This document shows, in pieces, positions 5,658 to 11,007 of a DNA stretch of 11,007 nt. Made by a program: the position numbers and the translations under genes. Numbering within the stretch: the stretch's first letter is position 1; the number at the start of each line of letters is the position of its first letter. The stretch is taken from assembly GCA_030039815.1 (NCBI GenBank), contig JASHUW010000320.1:1-11007 (forward strand), given 5' to 3'. The DNA is from Alphaproteobacteria bacterium. Lineage in GTDB: Bacteria > Pseudomonadota > Alphaproteobacteria > ATCC43930 > CGMCC-115725. The notes beneath the pieces are model-generated. The model was not told where the DNA came from. It did not search any database and saw only the letters and a program-made list of their open reading frames with translations.

Positions 5658-6700
5658 CGGTCGCCGCGGGATGGGCGGCGCTTAATGGACGACAGTTGAC
5701 CCCTGCCCTGCCCGAGATCGGCCTGCGCCTGTCAGGCGCGCTCGACCCGCACCATTGCGTGGCGATGGCAAAGGCGGCGGAGGACGCCGGCCTCGCCTCG
5801 GTATGGTTTGCCGAGAACCCGTTTCAGCGCGGGGTGCTGGCGACCGCCGGCGCCTGCGCCCTGGCGACCGCGCGAGTGCGGATCGGGGTTGGCGTGGTCA
5901 ATCCCTACACCCGTCACCCGGTGCAGATCGCGATGGATTTCGCCGCGCTCGACGAACTCGGCAACGGGCGCGCCGTGCTCGGCGTCGGTTCGGGAATCGC
6001 GCCGCCAATCGCACGCATGGGCGTCATCAACGACCGACCCGTCACCGCGGTGCGGGAAACGATCGACATCGTCCGCCGCCTTTTTGCCGGCGATAGCGTG
6101 ACGGTGCGCGGACGCGTCTTCAGCCTCGACCGCGCGCGGCTCGATTTTCGGCCGAAGCGGCAGCCGCCGATCTATATGGCGGCGGGCAGCGAGCGCGCGC
6201 TCCGGACGTGCGGTGAGATCGCCGACGGGCTCGTCGTTTCCAACATGACGCCGCCGCGCTTGACGGCGCGAATGGTCGAGATCGTCGCCGAGGCCGCCGC
6301 CAAGGCCGGGCGGCCGAGCCCGCGCGTCGCCCAGTATGCACCTTGCGCGATCGGCGCCGACGGCGAGGCGGCCCGCCGTATCGTCAAACGCATGATCGCC
6401 GAGGCGCTGACCCTACTGTGGCCCGCCGGCGATGATTGGCCGCGGCGACGCGAGGCGGTCGTGGCGGAAAGCGGCATTCCGCGGCCGGATTTCGCCGCCG
6501 CCCTCGCCAGACTGCGCCGCGGCGAGGATGCGACGGCGGTGCTTGACGAGCGTTTTGTCGCGGCCTTCGCGATCGCCGGGACGCCGGCGGAATGCCGGCG
6601 GCAGGCGGCGTTCTATCGCACGGCAGGGGTCGATGAACTCGCGCTAAGCTTCAGCAGCACCGAGGAGGTCGCGCTGTTCGGCAAGCCAGGTGGTGAATGA
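5654..6700 (+). CDS. Luciferase-like (LLM) flavin/F420-dependent oxidoreductase, Mer-like
   Basis: This is a TIM-barrel enzyme of the bacterial luciferase-like superfamily, which uses reduced flavin or coenzyme F420. Taking the GTG at 5654, which overlaps the preceding TGA, gives 348 residues. An alternative is the TTG at 5696; the open frame extends to 5480 but that part is antisense-like overlap with the NTF2 gene. Family marks are EIGLRLSGALDP near the start, AKAAEDAGLASVWFAENP (39-56), TARVRIGVGVVNPYTRHPVQ (72-91) and ALDELGNGRAVLGVGSG (98-114). These are followed by ETIDIVRRLFAGDSVTVRGRVFS and the PIYMAAGSERALRTCGEIADGLV strand-loop. The NPYTRHP motif resembles methylenetetrahydromethanopterin reductase (Mer)-type members more than the luciferases proper. 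The cofactor and substrate cannot be told from sequence. The stop overlaps the cytochrome gene by ATGA. Confidence 0.86.
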   Translation: MTVAAGWAALNGRQLTPALPEIGLRLSGALDPHHCVAMAKAAEDAGLASVWFAENPFQRGVLATAGACALATARVRIGVGVVNPYTRHPVQIAMDFAALDELGNGRAVLGVGSGIAPPIARMGVINDRPVTAVRETIDIVRRLFAGDSVTVRGRVFSLDRARLDFRPKRQPPIYMAAGSERALRTCGEIADGLVVSNMTPPRLTARMVEIVAEAAAKAGRPSPRVAQYAPCAIGADGEAARRIVKRMIAEALTLLWPAGDDWPRRREAVVAESGIPRPDFAAALARLRRGEDATAVLDERFVAAFAIAGTPAECRRQAAFYRTAGVDELALSFSSTEEVALFGKPGGE

Positions 6701-7056
6701 AAGCAATCCTCTGCGCCTTCCTCATGCTGTTTTTCGGCGGCATCGCCCGGGCCGACGATCCCGGCGCCGCCGAGCTGCAGAAATGCACGATCTGCCACTC
6801 GCTCGATAACGGTGGCCCCAACCGGGTGGGGCCGAACCTCTTTGGCGTGTTTGGGCGAAAGGCCGGCACCGTCGCCGGGTTCCCCTATTCCGACGCGATG
6901 AAGAACAGCGGCATCGTCTGGGACGACGACACGCTCGCGAAATTCCTCCGCGACCCGCAGGAATCGCTGCACGGCAATCGGATGTCGTTTCCCGGCATCA
7001 AGGACGACGCGACGCTCCACGCGCTGTTGCAAAGCCTGAAGCAGGCGACGCAGTAG
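6697..7056 (+). CDS. Periplasmic class I c-type cytochrome
   Basis: This 119-residue protein has a Sec signal peptide ending in IARA before DDPGAAE, giving a mature protein of about 100 residues. The heme attachment motif is CTICH (Cys30, Cys33, His34), with His34 the proximal ligand. Met96 in GNRMSFPGI is the probable sixth ligand. NRVGPNLFGVFGRKAGTVAGF and YSDAMKNSGIVWDDDTLAKFL are typical of the mitochondrial-like and c2-type cytochromes of alphaproteobacteria. It should carry single electrons in the periplasm, for example to an oxidase. The ATG overlaps the stop of the luciferase-like gene (ATGA), so the two are co-translated even though their compartments differ. That makes direct electron transfer between them unlikely without a membrane relay. 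Confidence 0.92.
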   Translation: MKAILCAFLMLFFGGIARADDPGAAELQKCTICHSLDNGGPNRVGPNLFGVFGRKAGTVAGFPYSDAMKNSGIVWDDDTLAKFLRDPQESLHGNRMSFPGIKDDATLHALLQSLKQATQ

Positions 7057-7063
7057 CGAGCGT

Positions 7064-7078
7064 CCGGCATAATGCCGG
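7064..7078. promoter_or_regulatory. Inverted repeat overlapping a -10-like box just before folD
   Basis: CCGGCAT at 7064-7070 and ATGCCGG at 7072-7078 form a perfect 7-base dyad around one base. Inside it, CATAAT at 7068-7073 matches five of six positions of a -10 box and ends six bases before the folD ATG. There is no Shine-Dalgarno upstream of folD. It may be a promoter giving a leaderless or near-leaderless folD transcript, an operator, or chance in GC-rich DNA. Confidence 0.3.
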
Positions 7079-7079
7079 C

Positions 7080-7970
7080 ATGTCGGAAGCGATCGTCATC
7101 GACGGACAGGCCGTCGCCGCCCGGCTGCGCCAGGGCGTGGCCGCCGCGGTCGAGGATTTGCGCAGCCGCCACGGCGTGACGCCGGGACTTGCGGCGATCA
7201 TCGTCGGCGACGACCCGGCCAGCCAAATCTACGTCCGCAACAAGTCGCGCGCCTGCCACGCGGCGGGGCTCGGCTCGTTCGAGCATCGCCTGACGGCGGA
7301 GGTGTCGGAGGCGGCGCTTGTCGCGCAGATCGATGAGCTCAATCGCGACGAGCGCGTCGACGGCATCCTCGTGCAGCTGCCGTTGCCCGACGCGATCGAT
7401 GCGCAGCGCGTGCTCGGCGCGGTCGCGCCGGAGAAGGATGTCGACGGGTTTCATCCCCTCAATGTCGGCCGGTTGTGGAGCCGTCAGCCGAGCCTCGTCC
7501 CATGCACGCCGCTCGGCTGCCTGATCCTGCTGCGGACGGTGCGTGCCGATCTCGCGGGTCTCGAAGCCGTCGTGCTCGGCCGCTCGCAGATCGTCGGCCG
7601 ACCGCTCGCGGCGCTGCTGGTGGCGGCCGATTGCACGGTGACGATCGTCCATTCGCGGAGCCGCGATCCGGCAGCGATCTGCCGGCGCGCCGACATTCTG
7701 ATCGCTGCCGCTGGCGAGCCGCAGATGGTCAAGGGCGATTGGATCAAGCCCGGCGCGACGGTCATCGATGTCGGCACCAATCGCGTCGTCGCGGCCGACG
7801 GCAGGGCACGGCTGGTCGGCGATGTCGATTATGAGGCGGCGCGCGCCGTCGCCGGCGCGATCACCCCGGTACCGGGTGGGGTCGGGCCGATGACGATCGC
7901 CTGCCTGCTGCAGAACACGGTGATCGCGGCCTGCCGACGGCGTGGGCTGCCCGAGCCCGATCTCGGGTGA
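7080..7970 (+). CDS. folD: Bifunctional methylenetetrahydrofolate dehydrogenase/methenyltetrahydrofolate cyclohydrolase
   Basis: FolD interconverts 5,10-methylene-, 5,10-methenyl- and 10-formyl-tetrahydrofolate with NADP in the cytoplasm, supplying one-carbon units for purines and formyl-methionine. The 296-residue length is normal. The catalytic residues known for the family are present: Lys55 in YVRNKSR, Gln99 in VQLPLP and Asp122 in EKDVDGFHP. PCTPLG (141-146) and the nucleotide-binding GRSQIVGRP (168-176) follow, then HSRSRD, DVGTN and the closing TPVPGGVGPMTIACLLQNT. The ATG at 7080 has no visible Shine-Dalgarno; the 23-base gap from the cytochrome gene holds an inverted repeat with a -10-like box instead. 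folD may therefore be expressed both from the operon and from its own promoter. Its stop overlaps a GTG that opens a short downstream frame. Confidence 0.97.
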   Translation: MSEAIVIDGQAVAARLRQGVAAAVEDLRSRHGVTPGLAAIIVGDDPASQIYVRNKSRACHAAGLGSFEHRLTAEVSEAALVAQIDELNRDERVDGILVQLPLPDAIDAQRVLGAVAPEKDVDGFHPLNVGRLWSRQPSLVPCTPLGCLILLRTVRADLAGLEAVVLGRSQIVGRPLAALLVAADCTVTIVHSRSRDPAAICRRADILIAAAGEPQMVKGDWIKPGATVIDVGTNRVVAADGRARLVGDVDYEAARAVAGAITPVPGGVGPMTIACLLQNTVIAACRRRGLPEPDLG

Positions 7971-8218
7971 AGACGGAGAGGCTGGTGCACGCCGACCCGG
8001 CCTTCCGCGCGGCGCGCATCCGCGAGGAATGCGGGTCGATCACCGAGCCGAGCCTCTATCGGCAGTGCGTCGAGTCGTTCAACGACCAGCCGCCCCCGGC
8101 CGCCGCCGGGGCACAGTTGAGCCTCATCGGCGCCGACTACCTCAGTCCATCCAGACAAAGGACTTGTCGAAAGAACACCTCATGCACCGGTAGGCTCACA
8201 TTCTGTGAGATCGGATAG
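7967..8218 (+). pseudogene. Short frame coupled to folD, probably a 3'-truncated gene
   Basis: A GTG at 7967 overlaps the folD stop (GTGA), the same coupling as elsewhere in this operon. The first ~58 codons have the host's high G/C third positions and encode VHADPAFRAARIREECG, ITEPSLYRQCVESFND, a Pro/Ala run and LSLIGADYL. From about 8141 the codons switch to low-GC choices (AGT, CCA, AGA, AGG, ACT, TGT) and the translation becomes Ser/Arg/Thr/Cys-rich. The last 82 bases lie antisense to the end of the CHASE2 gene. The best reading is a native small gene whose 3' part was replaced; the frame then runs by chance to a stop at 8218. No family is recognised. A genuine 83-residue product, or chance reading-through downstream of folD, remains possible. 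Confidence 0.45.
8137..8150. other. Probable recombination junction
   Basis: Around this point two things change together. The plus-strand frame coupled to folD loses its coding bias, and the minus-strand CHASE2 gene ends with a TAG (8139-8137) made from bases that read as the GAC TAC codons of the plus frame. GC also drops: hand counts give about 65% for 7441-7500 in folD and about 52% for 8161-8220. I found no target-site duplication, inverted terminal repeat or integrase. The boundary is inferred from composition and frame behaviour, not from an identified mobile element. Confidence 0.4.
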
Positions 8219-9075
8219 CGCGGCGTATCGCGTCTGGTATTGCCGATGACGACGACATGGTCCGCTACCTCACTCCTCGGGACCTGGCCGTCCAGGAATG
8301 CAGAGAGCGAATACTCCGTTGGACGCCCGGCATCGAGGTAGGGGCAATGCACTCTGCCGTCATCCCCGATCTCGTAACTCTGACCATTGATGGCGAACCG
8401 CATCTCCCGAACGGAGACTTTGGCTCCGCCCGCCGCGATGGACAGGAACTGCAACGACGGGGCTATCCCGACCCCGACGCCTGTGGAGCCGATAATCTCG
8501 ACCCGATCATGATGAGGATCGGGCAGAGCATTGACGAAACCAATGCCGGCCGCATTTTCGCGAAACAGCGGTAGCGGCAGCAGCGATGGCGAACCGTGGA
8601 AGAACACCTTCAGGTTTTCCGGCCCGAAATCGCTCCGCCAGACAGACTGGCCCTCGGCTTTTTCACCGTCCTCAGCAAACGCGAATTGCAAAAAGACCGG
8701 CATCGAGGCAATCGCGCCGGCCAACTCAGCATCCGCTTCCGGCATCGAGGGGCGATCGAAGAAAAACTTTAAGACAATCGCCCTCGCCCCGTCGTCCCGC
8801 GCGCGAGCGATGGCGGCGGCGTAGACGCTTCTATTCAACGGCCAGGGCCCCAGCCTGCCTGCATCTTCATCATTGGTAGCAACGAAGAGATAATGCGGGG
8901 AGGTGGATTGGCGCTGGGTAGCGGATTGAGCGCGTGCGTCCGCGGCGCCAGCGCATAGCGCGACTATCGCTGTGAGGACAGCACGTGCGACCTTGCCCGT
9001 CAGCGCGCGATCAAATCCCTTCGGTACGCATAACATCTTCGAAGGCACGCTGCTGCACGCAGAATTGCTGGACAT
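8137..9075 (-). CDS. Exported stand-alone CHASE2 domain protein
   Basis: This 312-residue protein has a hydrophobic signal segment (KVARAVLTAIVALCAGAADARA, about residues 28-49) before QSATQ. The rest is a CHASE2 extracytoplasmic sensory domain. GPWPLNRSVYAAAIARARDDGARAIVLKFFFDRP (76-109) is the N-terminal signature. The C-terminal block runs from DDGRVHCPYLDAGRPTEYSLSAFLDGQVPRSEVADHVVVIGNT to LPVHEVFFRQVL. CHASE2 normally precedes transmembrane helices and a cyclase, histidine kinase or kinase output domain. Here the protein stops 12 residues or fewer after the domain, with no transmembrane tail, so it should be free in the periplasm or be a remnant. The Asp usually found in the AFDILF-type strand is Lys in VLKFFF. 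The start is uncertain: ATG at 9075 or ATG at 9036, neither with a strong Shine-Dalgarno. It lies 30 bases after hflX on the same strand and has lower GC and less biased codons than its neighbours, suggesting acquisition. Confidence 0.78.
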   Translation of the reverse strand: MSSNSACSSVPSKMLCVPKGFDRALTGKVARAVLTAIVALCAGAADARAQSATQRQSTSPHYLFVATNDEDAGRLGPWPLNRSVYAAAIARARDDGARAIVLKFFFDRPSMPEADAELAGAIASMPVFLQFAFAEDGEKAEGQSVWRSDFGPENLKVFFHGSPSLLPLPLFRENAAGIGFVNALPDPHHDRVEIIGSTGVGVGIAPSLQFLSIAAGGAKVSVREMRFAINGQSYEIGDDGRVHCPYLDAGRPTEYSLSAFLDGQVPRSEVADHVVVIGNTRRDTPRYPISQNVSLPVHEVFFRQVLCLDGLR

Positions 9076-9105
9076 CGCCCTGGCGAGGCCACCCGGCCCA
9101 ATAGC

Positions 9106-10365
9106 TCAATGCACGCGCTGGCGATGGCGGAGGCGGCCGAGATCGGCTTCGGAGAGGCGGACCGAGAGATGCGCCGCCTCGGCGTCGTCGCGGCGACCGA
9201 CTACGGCGCCGCGCTCGTAAAGCCAGGCGAGGGTCTTGCCGTCGCTGAGCGGCACCTCGACGCGCACCGCTCGCGCGGTGCTGTCGAGCCGGCCGGCGAT
9301 CAGCGCGAGAAGGCCGTCGCAGCCCTCGCCGGTCGCCGCCGACAGCGCGACGATCTCCTCGTTGCGCTGCGTCTGGTTCAAGAGGCCGGCACGCGCCTCG
9401 TCGTCGAGCAGATCGATCTTGTTGAGCACCTCGATCAGCCCGTCCTCGACCAGCTGGCCAAGACCGAGATCGGTCAGCACCGCCAGCACGTCGGCGCGCT
9501 GCGCGGCGCTGTCCGGGTGATGCGCGTCGCGGACATGGACGACGATATCGGCTTCGGTGACCTCTTCCAGCGTCGCCCGGAACGCGGCGACGAGATGCGT
9601 CGGCAGGTCGGAGATGAACCCGACCGTGTCGGAGAGGATTACCGTCCGGCCCGACGGCAGCTCGAGCCGCCGCATCGTCGGGTCGAGGGTCGCGAACAGC
9701 AGATCCTCGGCGACGACGCTGGCGCGGGTCAGCCGGTTGAACAGGGTCGATTTGCCGGCATTGGTGTAGCCGACCAGCGCGACGACCGGGAACGGCACGC
9801 GCTTCCTCGCCTCGCGATGCAGCGCGCGGGTGCGCTTCACGTCTTCGAGCTCGCGCCTGATCTTGCCGATGCGCTCGCCAATAAGGCGGCGGTCGATTTC
9901 GAGCTGGCTTTCGCCCGGACCGCCGAGGAAACCGAAACCGCCGCGCTGGCGCTCGAGGTGGGTCCAGGAGCGCACCAGGCGCGAGCGCTGATAGGTCAGC
10001 GCCGCGAGCTCGACCTGCAAGCGGCCTTCATGGGTGCGGGCGCGCGCGCCGAAGATTTCGAGGATGAGCCCGGTGCGGTCGATTACCTTGGCCTTCCAGC
10101 GCCGCTCCAGATTGCGCTGCTGCACCGGCGACAAGGCGCCGTCGACGACGACGAGACCGACCTTGTCTTCCTCGATCTTGGCCCCGAGCGTATCGACGCT
10201 GCCGCTGCCGATGAGCGTGCTCGGGACCGGCCGGCTGAGGCGCACGATCTCGCCGCCGACGACATCGAGGTTGATCGCGCGGGCGAGACCGACCGTCTCG
10301 TCGAGCCGGGCGTCGAGCGAGCGCGCGGACCCGTTCCCCGGCCGGCGGCTGGGTGCGATCTTCAA
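9106..10365 (-). CDS. hflX: Ribosome-associated GTPase HflX (start probably further upstream)
   Basis: HflX is a translation-factor GTPase that binds the 50S subunit and splits stalled or hibernating ribosomes. From the TTG at 10365 it has 419 residues. The N-terminal domain contains LVVVDGALSPVQQRNLERRW and the nucleotide-independent signature IDRTGLILEIFGARARTHEG. The helical linker follows with SWTHLERQRGGFGFLGGPGESQLE. The G domain shows G1 GYTNAGKS (199-206), switch I FATLDPTMRR, G3 DTVGF (246-250) and G4 NKID (315-318). The TTG has no Shine-Dalgarno and cuts off the first beta strand. The same frame stays open upstream and encodes GRALVVHPALK, matching AVLVHIYF at the start of E. coli HflX. 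An SD-like AGAGGA in the hfq tail precedes a CTG at 10443-10441 that would overlap the hfq stop as CTGA. The gene directly follows hfq, the usual alphaproteobacterial order. Confidence 0.95.
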   Translation of the reverse strand: MKIAPSRRPGNGSARSLDARLDETVGLARAINLDVVGGEIVRLSRPVPSTLIGSGSVDTLGAKIEEDKVGLVVVDGALSPVQQRNLERRWKAKVIDRTGLILEIFGARARTHEGRLQVELAALTYQRSRLVRSWTHLERQRGGFGFLGGPGESQLEIDRRLIGERIGKIRRELEDVKRTRALHREARKRVPFPVVALVGYTNAGKSTLFNRLTRASVVAEDLLFATLDPTMRRLELPSGRTVILSDTVGFISDLPTHLVAAFRATLEEVTEADIVVHVRDAHHPDSAAQRADVLAVLTDLGLGQLVEDGLIEVLNKIDLLDDEARAGLLNQTQRNEEIVALSAATGEGCDGLLALIAGRLDSTARAVRVEVPLSDGKTLAWLYERGAVVGRRDDAEAAHLSVRLSEADLGRLRHRQRVH

Positions 10366-10439
10366 GGCGGGGTGAACGACGAGGGCGCGGCCCGTCGTCG
10401 CGGTCAGGCCGGGAGCGGCCAGACCGTGCTCAGCACTGC

Positions 10440-10691
10440 TCAGGGCAGATCTTCCTCTCTTCCGCCCTCGAACAGCTGGATCGGCTGCGCCGGCATCACG
10501 GTCGAGATCGCATGCTTGTAGACGAGCTGCGAATGCGCATCGCGGCGCAGCAGCACGCAGAAATTGTCAAACCAGGTGATGATCCCCTGGAGTTTGACAC
10601 CATTGACCAAAAACACCGTGACCGGCGTTTTGTTCTTGCGGACGTGATTGAGAAACACGTCCTGAACGTTCTGCGACTTGTCCGAGGTCAT
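10440..10691 (-). CDS. hfq: RNA chaperone Hfq
   Basis: Hfq is a hexameric Sm-like RNA chaperone that pairs small RNAs with target mRNAs. The 83-residue product shows QDVFLNHVRKNKTPVTVFLV, the Sm1 motif region VNGVKLQGIITWFDNF (29-44), and the Sm2 motif YKHAISTV (58-65), whose Lys59 and His60 lie in the proximal U-binding pore. The C-terminal tail (QLFEGGREEDLP) is short and acidic, as in alphaproteobacteria and unlike the long E. coli tail. The ATG at 10691-10689 is chosen because AGGAG lies eight bases upstream. A GTG at 10712 in the same frame would add seven residues translated from the Shine-Dalgarno itself and is rejected. hfq and hflX should be co-transcribed, and the base composition of the hfq tail may also serve initiation of hflX. 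Confidence 0.97.
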   Translation of the reverse strand: MTSDKSQNVQDVFLNHVRKNKTPVTVFLVNGVKLQGIITWFDNFCVLLRRDAHSQLVYKHAISTVMPAQPIQLFEGGREEDLP

Positions 10692-10699
10692 TACGGTGG

Positions 10700-10704
10700 C
10701 TCCT
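10700..10704 (-). promoter_or_regulatory. Ribosome binding site of hfq
   Basis: On the minus strand AGGAG spans 10704-10700, eight bases before the hfq ATG at 10691. It decides between that ATG and the in-frame GTG at 10712. The 107 bases between hfq and the upstream phosphatase gene (10692-10798) presumably hold an hfq promoter, but I could not identify convincing -35/-10 boxes there. Confidence 0.75.
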
Positions 10705-10798
10705 AACTCCACTCTTCGGCGCGCAGCACCCCGGTAGTTGAAACAGGGCCAAGGCGCTGCGGTTCCCGTTCTTCATACGAATGTGGGCGCGTCTTCTG

Positions 10799-11007
10799 TC
10801 AGCACAAGGCCCGCAGCGCGTGAAACAGCGCGACATCGTCGGCAAAGGTCAGGACGGGCGGAAATTGCGCGAACGCGGCGTCGGCTTCGATCTCGCCGAG
10901 CAGCACCGGAACGCAGCCCGCGGCGATGGCGCATTCCATGTCGACCGCAGTGTCGCCGACAAACCAGACATCCGGCCCGGGCTTGATCCCGCTGGGCCGC
11001 AGCGCCA
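10799..11007 (-). CDS. HAD-superfamily hydrolase, C-terminal part (phosphoglycolate phosphatase-like)
   Basis: Only the last 69 residues are inside the window; the start lies beyond the right edge and the TGA is at 10801-10799. The fragment contains the HAD motif IV region, VWFVGDTAVDMECAIAAGC, in which the GDT-xxD acidic pair helps bind Mg2+. The preceding KPGPD fits the motif III lysine (GxKPxP) of Gph-like phosphatases. It ends in VLTFADDVALFHALRALC, like the last helix of that group. HAD phosphatases of this kind hydrolyse small phosphate esters such as 2-phosphoglycolate. The substrate and cap domain cannot be judged from this fragment. It is on the same strand as hfq, with a 107-base gap. 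Confidence 0.85.
   Translation of the reverse strand, partial: ALRPSGIKPGPDVWFVGDTAVDMECAIAAGCVPVLLGEIEADAAFAQFPPVLTFADDVALFHALRALC

Noticed and set aside
6885..7652. A 255-codon minus-strand frame opposite the cytochrome and folD
   Set aside because: It is a shadow of two certain genes; no motif or RBS supports it.
8257..8879. Several plus-strand frames opposite the CHASE2 gene
   Set aside because: They give Arg/Ser/Pro-rich translations without motifs, while the minus strand has a complete signal peptide plus CHASE2 domain.
9109..10521. A 470-codon open frame on the plus strand opposite hflX and the hfq tail
   Set aside because: It is the antisense shadow of hflX: long stopless antisense frames are expected in high-GC genes, and its translation is charged low-complexity sequence with no domain.
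10692..10712. Hfq starting at the GTG at 10712
   Set aside because: The extra seven residues would be translated from the ribosome binding site; Hfq proteins normally start close to the S-x-K/NVQD segment.

Overview
The window reads as a dense, GC-rich chromosome segment of an alphaproteobacterium. The grounds are an hfq-hflX pair on the minus strand, strong G/C third-position bias in most genes, and repeated 4-base stop/start overlaps (ATGA or GTGA). A Rhodospirillales- or Rhizobiales-like host fits, but the sequence alone does not fix the genus. I see no rRNA, tRNA, CRISPR array, transposase or phage gene.

Region 1 (1-3045) is a divergent metabolic cluster. A TfdA/TauD-type Fe(II)/2-oxoglutarate dioxygenase runs off the left edge on the minus strand. 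Facing away from it across a ~130-base regulatory gap are a fumarate-reductase-like FAD enzyme, a small exported protein of unknown family that overlaps it by ATGA, and a divergent relative of type II 3-dehydroquinase (AroQ) whose fold is recognisable but whose active site is altered. Together they look like an uncharacterised oxidative pathway for an organic acid or aromatic-type compound; the substrate cannot be read from the sequence.

Region 2 (3064-5129, minus strand) holds a zinc-ribbon, PLP-dependent threonine-synthase-like enzyme. It is translationally coupled (GTGA) to a polytopic membrane protein.

Region 3 (5196-8218, plus strand) is a tightly packed operon: an NTF2/SnoaL-like protein, a luciferase-like (Mer-like) flavin or F420 oxidoreductase, a small periplasmic cytochrome c, the folate enzyme FolD, and a short frame that begins by GTGA overlap with folD but loses its coding character near 8140. 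The first four joints are overlaps or a 23-base gap, so an oxidoreductase and its electron carrier appear to be co-made next to a one-carbon enzyme.

Region 4 (8137-11007, minus strand) contains, in transcription order, the C-terminal end of a HAD-type phosphatase, hfq, hflX and an exported stand-alone CHASE2 sensor domain. The CHASE2 gene has visibly lower GC and different codon use from its neighbours. It ends exactly where a CHASE2 receptor would normally enter its transmembrane and output part, and its stop codon lies at the point where the folD-coupled frame breaks down. This suggests a rearrangement or insertion junction near 8137-8150.

The most rewarding items to follow up are the AroQ-like protein with its oxidative neighbours, the coupled LLM/cytochrome c/folD operon, the truncated-looking CHASE2 protein with its junction, and evidence that HflX starts upstream of its only TTG codon, perhaps at a CTG overlapping the hfq stop.
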